From assembly GCF_003268775.1 (NCBI RefSeq), contig NZ_QLSU01000006.1:124001-188000 (forward strand): DNA of 64,000 nt, given 5' to 3'. The notes under the pieces were generated by a model. It ran no database searches. It saw nothing but the letters and a program-made list of their open reading frames with translations, and was not told the origin of the DNA. Shown here in pieces: positions 33,540 to 41,002 of this stretch. The position numbers and the translations under genes are program-made. How positions within the stretch are numbered: the first letter of the stretch is position 1; each line of letters begins with the position of its first letter. Source of the stretch: Paraburkholderia unamae (GTDB lineage Bacteria; Pseudomonadota; Gammaproteobacteria; Burkholderiales; Burkholderiaceae).

Positions 33540-34784
33540 ATGAGCACGCTCCGCTATGACATCGTCGTGTTTGGCGCCAGCAGCTTTGTAGGTCAGATCC
33601 TCACGCGCTACCTGGCTGAATACTTTTTGGCGCAGGGGGAAACCCTGCGCTGGGCGATTGCGGGCCGATCGGAAGCGAAGCTCAACGATGTCAAGCGCTC
33701 GCTCGGCGCTGAGTGGCAGTCCTTGCCTGTCATCGTCGCGGACGCGGCGAGCGAAATGCAGTTGCGAGCGCTGTGCGAGCAGACCCGCGTGGTCGTGTCC
33801 ACGGTCGGCCCCTATGCGCTCTATGGCGAACCGCTCATCAAGGTTTGCGTTGAGAGCGGCACCGATTACTGCGACCTCACTGGCGAAACCCAGTGGATCA
33901 AAAGGATGATCGAGCAGTACGAGTCGACGGCTCAGAGGACAGGGGCGCGCATCGTTCATTGCTGCGGCTTCGACTCGGTTCCCTCGGATATGGGCGTGCA
34001 ATTCCTTCAGCAACACGCGATGCGGCAATTCGGTGCGCCGGCTACGCACGTCAAGATGCGCGTCAAGACCCTCAAGGGAGGCGCATCGGGCGGCACGGTG
34101 GCGAGCCTGATCAACGTGGTCCAGGAGGCGGCTGCCGATCCGTCGTTGCGCCAGGCGCTGATCAATCCCTATGCGCTTTGTCCCAACGCTCACGGTTACA
34201 CGGCGCGGCAGCACGTCGTCAGGACCGCGGAGTTCGATGCCGCGTTCGACGCATGGATCGCCCCCTTCGTGATGGCGGCGATCAACGAGCGCGTCGTGCA
34301 CCGCTCCAATGCCCTCAGCGGCAACGCCTATGGCAGTCAGTTCACCTATGATGAAGCCGTCCTCACAGGGCCGGGCTTGAAGGGGCGGCTGAGCGCTTTC
34401 GCCACCGTGGCAGGGCTGGCGGCGTTCATGGCGGGCATCGTCATCGGCCCGGTTCGCCGCGTGATGCAACGCTTCCTGTTGCCCAAGCCGGGTGAGGGTC
34501 CAAGCCCGGAGGCTCAACGGGCCGGGTGCTACGATTTGCGGTTTTTCGGCCGGACCGACGAAGGCCAGGTGGTGCGCGTGAAAGTGACCGGGGATCGCGA
34601 TCCTGGGTACGGCTCGACCGGCAAGATGCTGGGGCAGGCTGCCATCAGCCTCGCTCGCGATCTCGTCGAGGACGGCGTCAAGGTCGGGCGTGGCGGCGGC
34701 TTCTGGACACCGGCCACGATTTTCGACGAGCGCTTCATCGAGCGTTTGACTCGCCATGCGGGTTTGCGTTTCGAGCGGATATGA
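33540..34784 (+). CDS. Saccharopine dehydrogenase family protein (trans-acting enoyl reductase type)
   Basis: 414 aa from ATG 33540 (GAGGAAAC upstream). N-terminal Rossmann fold YDIVVFGASSFVGQILTRYL with WAIAGRSEAKL; then VVSTVGPYALYGEPLIKVC, DYCDLTGETQWI, and HCCGFDSVPSDMG, all hallmarks of the saccharopine-dehydrogenase-like enoyl reductases known from mycobacterial lipid synthesis. A hydrophobic stretch near ~residue 285 (VAGLAAFMAGIVIG) suggests membrane association. It reads divergently from the OYE-type reductase and upstream of a MerR gene; all three probably form one stress-induced regulon. Confidence 0.9.
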   Translation: MSTLRYDIVVFGASSFVGQILTRYLAEYFLAQGETLRWAIAGRSEAKLNDVKRSLGAEWQSLPVIVADAASEMQLRALCEQTRVVVSTVGPYALYGEPLIKVCVESGTDYCDLTGETQWIKRMIEQYESTAQRTGARIVHCCGFDSVPSDMGVQFLQQHAMRQFGAPATHVKMRVKTLKGGASGGTVASLINVVQEAAADPSLRQALINPYALCPNAHGYTARQHVVRTAEFDAAFDAWIAPFVMAAINERVVHRSNALSGNAYGSQFTYDEAVLTGPGLKGRLSAFATVAGLAAFMAGIVIGPVRRVMQRFLLPKPGEGPSPEAQRAGCYDLRFFGRTDEGQVVRVKVTGDRDPGYGSTGKMLGQAAISLARDLVEDGVKVGRGGGFWTPATIFDERFIERLTRHAGLRFERI

Positions 34785-34865
34785 TGTGTCAGCACGGCTG
34801 ACGTTGCTGTGGGGCAGCCGTCAAGTCGATGGTCAGTTGCGGCCTGGGCGGGGAGGATGGGAAAC

Positions 34866-35348
34866 ATGAAAATTGGCGAGCTTGCGCAGCGCACGGGTCT
34901 TGCGGCTTCGCGCATTCGCTTCTACGAAGATATCGGTCTGCTCAAGCCCGAGCGTGAGCCGAATGGCTACCGGACGTATTCGCCTCAAGCCGTGCTGGTG
35001 CTCAATCTGATTGCGACGGCCCAGCAGGCCGGTTTCAGTCTGGACGAGATTCGCATGTTGCTGCCGCCCGACATGGCGCAATGGCAGCACGGCTCGTTGA
35101 TCGAAACGCTGCGCGGCAAGGTGCAGGATATCGAGGCACTGGAATCGCGACTCGCGCAGAGCAAGGCGCATCTCGTCGCGCTCATGGCGGAGATCGAGGC
35201 GAAACCCGAGGACATGGACTGCACGACCAATGCGACGCGAGTGCTGTCCCGGCTACATTCGGGTGAAGTGAAAACACCGGCGCTGGAAGCCGCAGACGTC
35301 ACGACGCTTCGCAAAGCGAAGCGTCGTGTGCCGCTCAAGCGTGGCTAG
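34866..35348 (+). CDS. MerR-family transcriptional regulator
   Basis: 160 aa from ATG 34866 (GGGAGGATGGGAAAC upstream). N-terminal winged HTH: MKIGELAQRTGLAASRIRFYEDIGLLKPER, followed by NGYRTYSPQAVLVLNLI. A dimerisation coiled coil (~residues 80-120) follows, and two sparse Cys/Thr residues (MDCTTNATRVL) end the effector region. No classical metal-binding cysteine triplet is seen. Its likely targets are the two 19-bp-spacer promoters at 33253-33357, upstream of the neighbouring reductase genes. Confidence 0.92.
   Translation: MKIGELAQRTGLAASRIRFYEDIGLLKPEREPNGYRTYSPQAVLVLNLIATAQQAGFSLDEIRMLLPPDMAQWQHGSLIETLRGKVQDIEALESRLAQSKAHLVALMAEIEAKPEDMDCTTNATRVLSRLHSGEVKTPALEAADVTTLRKAKRRVPLKRG
35301..35327. 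repeat. Perfect 12-bp inverted repeat inside the merR 3' end
   Basis: ACGACGCTTCGC-AAA-GCGAAGCGTCGT within the last codons of the MerR gene (encoding the TTLRKAKRRVP stretch). There is no T-run after it, so it is not a standard terminator; it may be an mRNA-stabilising hairpin. Confidence 0.7.
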
Positions 35349-35436
35349 GGGGGCAGCACGCTTTCGCTGGAGACCAGGCTATGACGCCATACGCCGCCGT
35401 CATCACGGGTCTGCGGACCCGCGCCTCGCAAGCGCC

Positions 35437-37713
35437 CTAGAAATTCCAGAAGAGGAAATGGTGGCGCTTGTGCGCACGAGGTGCGCGCGGCGTAACCCTC
35501 CCTGGGGCCAACTGCTCGTGTGCGTCGATAACCCGGGCACGCAGCGCCATGTCATAGAAGGCGCCGACCACCGGCAAGGCGCTGTGCGCACCTTCACCCC
35601 AGTAGTCGTTGCGTAGCGTCACGCGCGCGTCGTCGAATCCCACCCATGCACCGGCAACCAGTTGGGGGTGAATCAGGATGAACCAGCTATCGGTGCTGTC
35701 CTGCGTGGTGCCCGTCTTGCCGGCGACGTCGGCGTGAATCCCGAAGCGTGTCCGGATGTCGCTGCCCGTGCCGCGGTCGACGACATCGCGCATCGCGTCG
35801 ACCAGCTTCAGTGCCGCACCGGCCGGCAGCGCCTGCTCCGGTCGTGCAGCGGGAAAATCGGCAAGCACGTTGCCGTCGCGATCCTCGATGCTTGTCACCA
35901 TGCGTGGCTCGACATAGGCGCCGCGGTCGGCGATCGTGCAATACGCCGAGACCATCTCCCTGAGCGTGACCGGGCTCGTGCCCAGCGCGAGCGACGGCAC
36001 CGGGTCCAGCGGGCTCTCGCGCACACCCATCGCGCGCGCGAGTGCGGCGACCTTCGCCGGCCCCTCGCGTTGCATGAGCTGGGCAGTGACGCGGTTACGC
36101 GAGAAAGCCAGGGCGTCACGCAGCGACATCGGCCGGCCGGTCGGCGGCTCCGCGTCGGTCGGCTTCCATACCGCATTGCCCTTCAACGGGATCGCGACGT
36201 TGCGATCGACGATCGTGTCGCCCGGCTGCGCGCCATCCGCAAAGGCGGCGCCATAGACGAACGCCTTGAACGTGGAACCCGGTTGCCGTCGCGCCTGCTG
36301 AACATGATCGAACGGCTCGTCGTGAAAGTCGGGGCTGCCGACCCATGCCTTGATGTCTCCGTTGCGCGGATCCATGGCGACGAATCCGGCCTGAATCTGC
36401 GTCTTGCTGTGGCAGAGGCCATCGACAAACGACGCGTCCATTGCCAGCTTCCTGATGGCGGCCTGATCCGATAGTCCGGTATCCCGTGCGGCCCGGTACT
36501 CCGCCGTTTGCCTGATGAACGACTGGAACAGCGCGTTGCCCGGCCAGCAGCCCGTGCGCGTGTTCCACGCGCCGTTGGCGATCGACTGCAACTGGCCGGT
36601 CTGCCACGCGACCGCCTGCGTCGCCATTGCCTGAAGCCGGGAGTCGATGGTGGTGCGCACAACGAGCCCGTCGGAATAGATGTTGTAGCCGTTTCGATCC
36701 GCCCACGCGGTCAGCCACCTGCGCAACTGGGCCGAGAAGTGTGGAGCTGAGCCAACGGCCTCGGCCTGGGGCTCGAAGTTGACGTTGAGCGGCTGGCGCA
36801 TGAGCCACGCGTAGGCACCCGGCGGGAGTTTGCCGAACTTCACCATTTGCTGGAGCACCGTGTTGCGGCGCTCCATCGCGCGATCCGGATTGAGCACCGG
36901 GTTATAAGCGCTGTTCGCTTTCAGCATGCCCACGAGCGTTGCACTCTCGAGGACATTCAGCTTCGCGGCGGGCTTGCCAAAGTACGTGCGGGCAGCCATC
37001 TCCACGCCGTACGCGTTGTACAGAAAGGGCACCGTGTTCAGGTACGTCTCCAGGATCTGGTCCTTGCTGTACACGGATTCGATCTTGAGGGCGGTGATGG
37101 CTTCCTTGAGCTTGCGCGTCAGCGTGGGTGCGCGGCCGATTTCATCCGGATACAGGTTGCGTGCGAGCTGCTGGGTGATCGTGGAGCCGCCCTGGCGACT
37201 GCTCGTGAACGTATGAAGCGCGGCCCCCGCAACGCGCTGGAGGTCAATGCCGTGATGCTGGTAGAACCGGTGATCCTCGGTCGCAATCAGCGCGTCCACC
37301 ACATGCGGAGAAATCTGGTCGAGCGTGACCCACTCGCGATTGACCGGCTTGAACTCGGCGAGCACCTTGCCATCGGAGGAAAGAATCAGCGCGGGACGGT
37401 CGACGCGGGCCTTGCGGATGTCACCCAGGCGCGGCGTGAACGGCACCAGCGCCAGCGTGTAGGCCAGCACAAACAACGGCAAGGCGGCGAGCGCCAGAAC
37501 GATGCCGCGACGCGTCGGGTGGCGAATGCCGTGCAGCGTCGCGCGGACAAGGCGGCGTGACTGCGCGCCGGCGGAGGCGGCGAGCGAGCGCCCACGGTTC
37601 ACCCAGCGTGCGCAGAGTTCACGAAATAGCGACACATACGGGTGGTTCACAGTGGCGGCGCAATGGACGAAAGGCGGGATCGTACCAAAGCGCAGGCGCG
37701 GTTCCGGCGGCAA
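35437..37713 (-). CDS. Class A penicillin-binding protein (bifunctional transglycosylase/transpeptidase, PBP1-type)
   Basis: 758 aa as the longest frame; an internal start near residue 20 is possible. A cytosolic basic N-terminus precedes one membrane anchor (~residues 70-92). Glycosyltransferase domain: ATEDHRFYQHHGID, RQGGSTITQQLARNLY, TYFGKPA. Transpeptidase domain: nucleophile PGSTFKAFVYG, SRNR as the SxN motif, and GKTGTT as the KTG motif. It polymerises and crosslinks peptidoglycan in the periplasm. Single-gene unit, minus strand, ending close to the MerR gene. Confidence 0.93.
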   Translation of the reverse strand: MPPEPRLRFGTIPPFVHCAATVNHPYVSLFRELCARWVNRGRSLAASAGAQSRRLVRATLHGIRHPTRRGIVLALAALPLFVLAYTLALVPFTPRLGDIRKARVDRPALILSSDGKVLAEFKPVNREWVTLDQISPHVVDALIATEDHRFYQHHGIDLQRVAGAALHTFTSSRQGGSTITQQLARNLYPDEIGRAPTLTRKLKEAITALKIESVYSKDQILETYLNTVPFLYNAYGVEMAARTYFGKPAAKLNVLESATLVGMLKANSAYNPVLNPDRAMERRNTVLQQMVKFGKLPPGAYAWLMRQPLNVNFEPQAEAVGSAPHFSAQLRRWLTAWADRNGYNIYSDGLVVRTTIDSRLQAMATQAVAWQTGQLQSIANGAWNTRTGCWPGNALFQSFIRQTAEYRAARDTGLSDQAAIRKLAMDASFVDGLCHSKTQIQAGFVAMDPRNGDIKAWVGSPDFHDEPFDHVQQARRQPGSTFKAFVYGAAFADGAQPGDTIVDRNVAIPLKGNAVWKPTDAEPPTGRPMSLRDALAFSRNRVTAQLMQREGPAKVAALARAMGVRESPLDPVPSLALGTSPVTLREMVSAYCTIADRGAYVEPRMVTSIEDRDGNVLADFPAARPEQALPAGAALKLVDAMRDVVDRGTGSDIRTRFGIHADVAGKTGTTQDSTDSWFILIHPQLVAGAWVGFDDARVTLRNDYWGEGAHSALPVVGAFYDMALRARVIDAHEQLAPGRVTPRAPRAHKRHHFLFWNF

Positions 37714-37813
37714 AACGGGCCGATGCGCCTGCCGCTAACAGATCATTACACTTGTTTCGATTCTGCGGGGTCGCGCGCCGTGTGCGCGGACTGCCGCAGA
37801 GGCGCGGGTGCGA

Positions 37814-38092
37814 TCAGCACTCGCCTTTCTTGGCGTGGCCGGGCGGGCAATGCCAACCCTTGCCGTGATGATGGTGCTTTTCCCAGTCGTCACGTTCCCA
37901 GTAGCGGTGGCCATCCCAGTAGCGGTCGCCATGCCAGCCCGGCGTAACGACGATGGCGGCAGGAGGAGGCGGCGCGACCACGACAGGGCCGCCCACGTTG
38001 ATGCCGACATTGACGTCGGCGGCGTGTACTGCGCCAGACAGGGCGATGGCAGCGGCTACGAGTGCCCACTGTGCGAGTGCTTGTTTCTTCAT
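37814..38092 (-). CDS. Small secreted His/Trp-rich protein
   Basis: 92 aa. A signal peptide (residues 5-24, ALSGAVHA-A) is followed by VNVGINVGGPVVVAPPPPAAIVV and a C-terminal half rich in His, Trp, Tyr and Gly (GWHGDRYWDGHRYWERDDW, HHHHGKGWHCPPGH). Such YXWV/His-rich small periplasmic proteins are common in Burkholderia; function unknown, metal binding possible. It lies just outside the island boundary. Confidence 0.75.
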   Translation of the reverse strand: MKKQALAQWALVAAAIALSGAVHAADVNVGINVGGPVVVAPPPPAAIVVTPGWHGDRYWDGHRYWERDDWEKHHHHGKGWHCPPGHAKKGEC

Positions 38093-38144
38093 GGAACGGT
38101 CCTCCAGATTTCAACGCGTGCCGGATCGAATTTCGCTGGACAAC

Positions 38145-38168
38145 AAAAAACCCACGCTACGGTGGGTT
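38145..38168 (-). terminator. Terminator (original downstream of tRNA-fMet)
   Basis: On the minus strand: stem AACCCAC/GTGGGTT around a 6-base loop, followed by TTTTTTG. It lies 50 bases beyond the displaced tRNA 3' end (38218), as expected for the ancestral tRNA terminator. Confidence 0.65.
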
Positions 38169-38180
38169 CTTTGGCACGAC

Positions 38181-38207
38181 GGCTTCTTGCAGGATTTGCA
38201 AGAAGCC
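38181..38207. repeat. 11-bp inverted repeat next to the left attachment site
   Basis: GGCTTCTTGCA-GGATT-TGCAAGAAGCC, perfect arms with a 5-base loop, 10 bases outside the left copy of the 46-bp direct repeat. Possibly part of the tRNA transcript 3' leader or a recombinase arm site. Confidence 0.6.
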
Positions 38208-38217
38208 TGACTGGGTG

Positions 38218-38263
<46 letters not shown>

Positions 38264-38433
38264 GGCGAATTTTCAGTGCCAACCAGTCCCACTCAGTGCC
38301 AAATCGTTTGATTTTAAAGCATTTCCGGTTCTGTTGTGTTTCTCTCAATGGCACCCGGTGTCACCCGGTGCCAAACGGCAAATGTCCTGGATTTGTCGTG
38401 CTGGCCCGGCATGCCGAAACGAGAGAATACACG

Positions 38434-38910
38434 ATGGGAACGAAACACCAACGCTTCAAGATTGACCGGAAATTCATGGATGCGCTGCGCGCGACGGGCG
38501 AATACCAGGCGTTCCAGGATACGGAATTGCGCGGCGTTGGCGTCAAGGTGACGCCAACGGGCGCGAAGTCGTACACGTACCGCTGGACGAAACCAGACGG
38601 CACCCAGGGCCGCCGCACGATCGGATATTACCCCGCCATGCAGCCGGGCGAAGCGCGCGACGCGGCCCGCCGCGAAAGCGAGATTATCGACCGCAAGGGC
38701 GATACCCTCACCGTCGCGGCGGTGCGACGCTCGAAGCGCACTGAGCTAACCAGGGCGGTGCGCGGCGTGCCGACTCTGCGCCGCTACCTCGAAGACAGCT
38801 ACGCGAGCATGCGCAGGAATCGCAGACGTGAGCGCGCCCGTTGTCATCGGCCCCGCGACGCTCTACAACGCGGACGCGCTCGCGGTGCTGCCAGCACTCG
38901 CGGGACTTGA
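38434..38910 (+). pseudogene. Tyrosine recombinase (integrase) N-terminal fragment
   Basis: 159-aa open frame from ATG 38434. Residues ~8-95 match the arm-binding DUF4102 domain of P4-type integrases: FQDTELRGVGVKVTPTGAKSYTYRW, GTQGRRTIGYYPAMQPGEARDAARR. From ~residue 131 the frame reads out of phase through the methyltransferase gene, so the core-binding and catalytic (R..H-x-x-R..Y) domains are deleted. Typical length is ~400 aa. The gene lies just inside the left repeat, pointing inward. Confidence 0.85.
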
Positions 38911-39820
38911 CGCGCTCTTGTGCGATCCGCCGTATTCCAGCGGCGGACAGTTTCGCTCAGACCGCGTACAGGACACGCGAAAAAAATACGTCCAGTCGGG
39001 CTCATCAAGTGCAGAGCTACCCGATTTTAGCGGCGATAACCGCGATCAACGCGGCTTCTCGTATTGGGCCGCGCTATGGTCGGCGGCAGCGCTGCGTGCG
39101 TGCAGACCCGGTGCCGTGGGCATGTTCTTTACGGACTGGCGGCAACTGCCCGCGTCAATCGATTACATGCAGGCCGGGGGCTGGGTATGGCGCGGCATCG
39201 TGCCGTGGTGCAAGCCCGATGCACGGCCGCAGCTTGGCCGCTTTACCGCGCAATGCGAATACGTCATATGGGGCACGGCGGGCGCGATGGAAGCCGATGA
39301 ATCAATCGGACGGCTACCCGGTTTCTACGAATGCACGGCACCTCGCGACCGCGTACACGTGACGCAGAAGCCGTTGCCGCTGATGCGTGAACTACTGCGC
39401 ATCGTGCCTCCGGGTGGAGTCGTGCTGGATTGCTTCATGGGCTCGGGCACAACGGGCGTAGCGTGCATTCAGACCGGGCGGCGCTTCGTCGGTATCGAGC
39501 TGGACCCCGTGCATTTTGAAGGCGCGTGCGAGCGAATCAGGGATGCGCACCGCCAGGGCGCGCTATTCGATCATGCGCACGCAGCACAGGAACAGGCGCG
39601 GTTGACGTATGAAAGACAGGCATTACCGTGCGCCGGTAGGTTCATTCAGACATGGCACGGACTTATCGTCTCGTTATTTCGCACAACGCTCGGAACTGCC
39701 GCCATGAATCGTCCCAGCCATTTAACTCCGGACACCCGGCAACAGGGGCACGGCTGCACGCAACCCCAACAGATGAAGGAAGACTGTACAGATTGCATCT
39801 GCTTAAGCTCACGCGCTTAA
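38828..39820 (+). CDS. Phage-type DNA methyltransferase (N6-adenine/N4-cytosine), altered C-terminus
   Basis: 330 aa from GTG 38828. The catalytic motif IV is ALLCDPPYSSGG (~residue 35), and the AdoMet-binding motif I lies near the C-terminus, VVLDCFMGSGTTGVACIQTG with FVGIELDP, the order of the beta class. The core ends at about residue 245. The last ~60 residues (from ~39640) are antisense to the minus-strand gene ending at 39663, so the natural 3' end was probably replaced in a rearrangement. It abuts the truncated integrase. Such orphan methyltransferases protect phage DNA. Confidence 0.83.
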   Translation: MSAPVVIGPATLYNADALAVLPALAGLDALLCDPPYSSGGQFRSDRVQDTRKKYVQSGSSSAELPDFSGDNRDQRGFSYWAALWSAAALRACRPGAVGMFFTDWRQLPASIDYMQAGGWVWRGIVPWCKPDARPQLGRFTAQCEYVIWGTAGAMEADESIGRLPGFYECTAPRDRVHVTQKPLPLMRELLRIVPPGGVVLDCFMGSGTTGVACIQTGRRFVGIELDPVHFEGACERIRDAHRQGALFDHAHAAQEQARLTYERQALPCAGRFIQTWHGLIVSLFRTTLGTAAMNRPSHLTPDTRQQGHGCTQPQQMKEDCTDCICLSSRA

Positions 39821-39977
39821 CGCGTCCGTGAGATATGGCTTGCCGGAGTCTGTGACGAACGATCCTGTATGTGCGACCTGACAAGCGTACCAGTGACGGG
39901 ACGCTGTAAAAAACATGCGGTGCCATAAGTCCAACGATCTCGTCAATCCGTTCTTTTTTCTTCTCATCCTTTACCAT
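39663..39977 (-). CDS. Small HTH-like hypothetical protein
   Basis: 104 aa with a strong ribosome-binding site (AGGAG, 8 bases before ATG 39977). A Lys/Glu-rich N-terminus is followed by what looks like a winged-helix: IVGLMAPHVFYSVPSLVRLSG-type text, then YRIVRHRLRQAISHGRVKRVSL. The C-terminal third (CNLYSLPSSVGVACSRAP onward) is low in recognisable structure. I do not recognise a family; it may regulate the adjacent cargo. It overlaps the tail of the methyltransferase frame on the other strand. Confidence 0.55.
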   Translation of the reverse strand: MVKDEKKKERIDEIVGLMAPHVFYSVPSLVRLSGRTYRIVRHRLRQAISHGRVKRVSLSRCNLYSLPSSVGVACSRAPVAGCPELNGWDDSWRQFRALCEITRR

Positions 39978-40059
39978 ACGCTAGTCTCCTTTTTAAGGAA
40001 TAAAGTCGGCCGGCGAAGATGCCCAACACAGTGTCATTCGGACGCAGGCGAGGTATTTG

Positions 40060-40938
40060 TTAGAGTGCATAGACTTCCTTTATATATTCGATTGCAGAAC
40101 GATATTGTTCACCGACGTCGTGAGTGCCGAAGTTGTATAAGTGACTTCGCGCCGTATCGAAGAATTCGTCCGTGCCGAATTCTCGTTCAAAGAACGTTCG
40201 CACATTCTCTATAGAAGTCCAAAAAACGCTATCCTCAAATATTGAAGGTGGTTTTGTATTTGAAGATCGTTCGCTGATTACCGCAGTTCCCAACGAAAGG
40301 CATTGAAATACGCGAGCCTGCTCGAAGCGCGCACTTTCATAAAAATGACAATTAAACACGGCCTTGGACCTCATTATTTCCTTATCTCGAACCTCGCCAT
40401 ATATGCCAACCTTTAATACACTAACCGAGACTCCGGCAAGCTGAATTTCTCGCAAAATTCGATGCCGCCGTTCATTCATGCTACCAACAAAAAGGATGTC
40501 GATTGGGCGGCAGTCAATTTCCGTCGAATACGATGATCGAAGATATGGTGCATATCCAAACGTAATAATCGGAGTCTCACTTGAGCTTCTATATGCTGAA
40601 ACGTTCGATTGGTCATAGTCAACTACGACTGACGTTTTTAAGAGTTGAATGTAACTGCCGCTCACGGTGGCACCCTCTCGACCAAGCTGCTCCAGATTCA
40701 CAATAACGCAACGATAGTGTCGCGCCAATTCCGTATCGAATCCGGCATGAGCACCAAAGATGAAATTCACGCATTCGCCGCGAATACGGTTGATTTCGAT
40801 AGTTGCTTCATACCCAAGTCGCCTGAATTGATGCTGAAAATATCGGGCTTGATCGAGAAAGCCAAGTGCATGTGTGTTCCCCGAAATCTGAACGATGCAG
40901 ATGTTAATATTTAGATTGTTCACACACACTCCCTGCAT
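40060..40938 (-). CDS. Glycosyltransferase-like protein (CgeB/GT4-type), low-GC cargo
   Basis: 292 aa (287 if started at GTG 40923, which has GGGAG 5 bases upstream). The C-terminal half resembles GT-B donor domains: DILFVGSMNERRHRILREI, VSVLKVGIYGEVRDKEIMRSKAVFNCHFY, ARFEQARVFQCLSLGTAVISE, then an ENVRTFFERE tail region. The N-terminal half (ICIVQISGNTHALGFLDQARYF) is consistent with an acceptor domain. Codon use is AT-rich compared with the chromosome, so it was acquired. It may glycosylate a surface structure. Same strand as, and 64 bases downstream of, nothing else; the subtilase gene ends near its start region. Confidence 0.68.
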   Translation of the reverse strand: MQGVCVNNLNINICIVQISGNTHALGFLDQARYFQHQFRRLGYEATIEINRIRGECVNFIFGAHAGFDTELARHYRCVIVNLEQLGREGATVSGSYIQLLKTSVVVDYDQSNVSAYRSSSETPIITFGYAPYLRSSYSTEIDCRPIDILFVGSMNERRHRILREIQLAGVSVSVLKVGIYGEVRDKEIMRSKAVFNCHFYESARFEQARVFQCLSLGTAVISERSSNTKPPSIFEDSVFWTSIENVRTFFEREFGTDEFFDTARSHLYNFGTHDVGEQYRSAIEYIKEVYAL

Positions 40939-41002
40939 TTATTGAGTCGGCCGACCTGGCTTACTTGCGATATGGCAAGCAAGCGAGGTGCGACCGAGTC
41001 AG

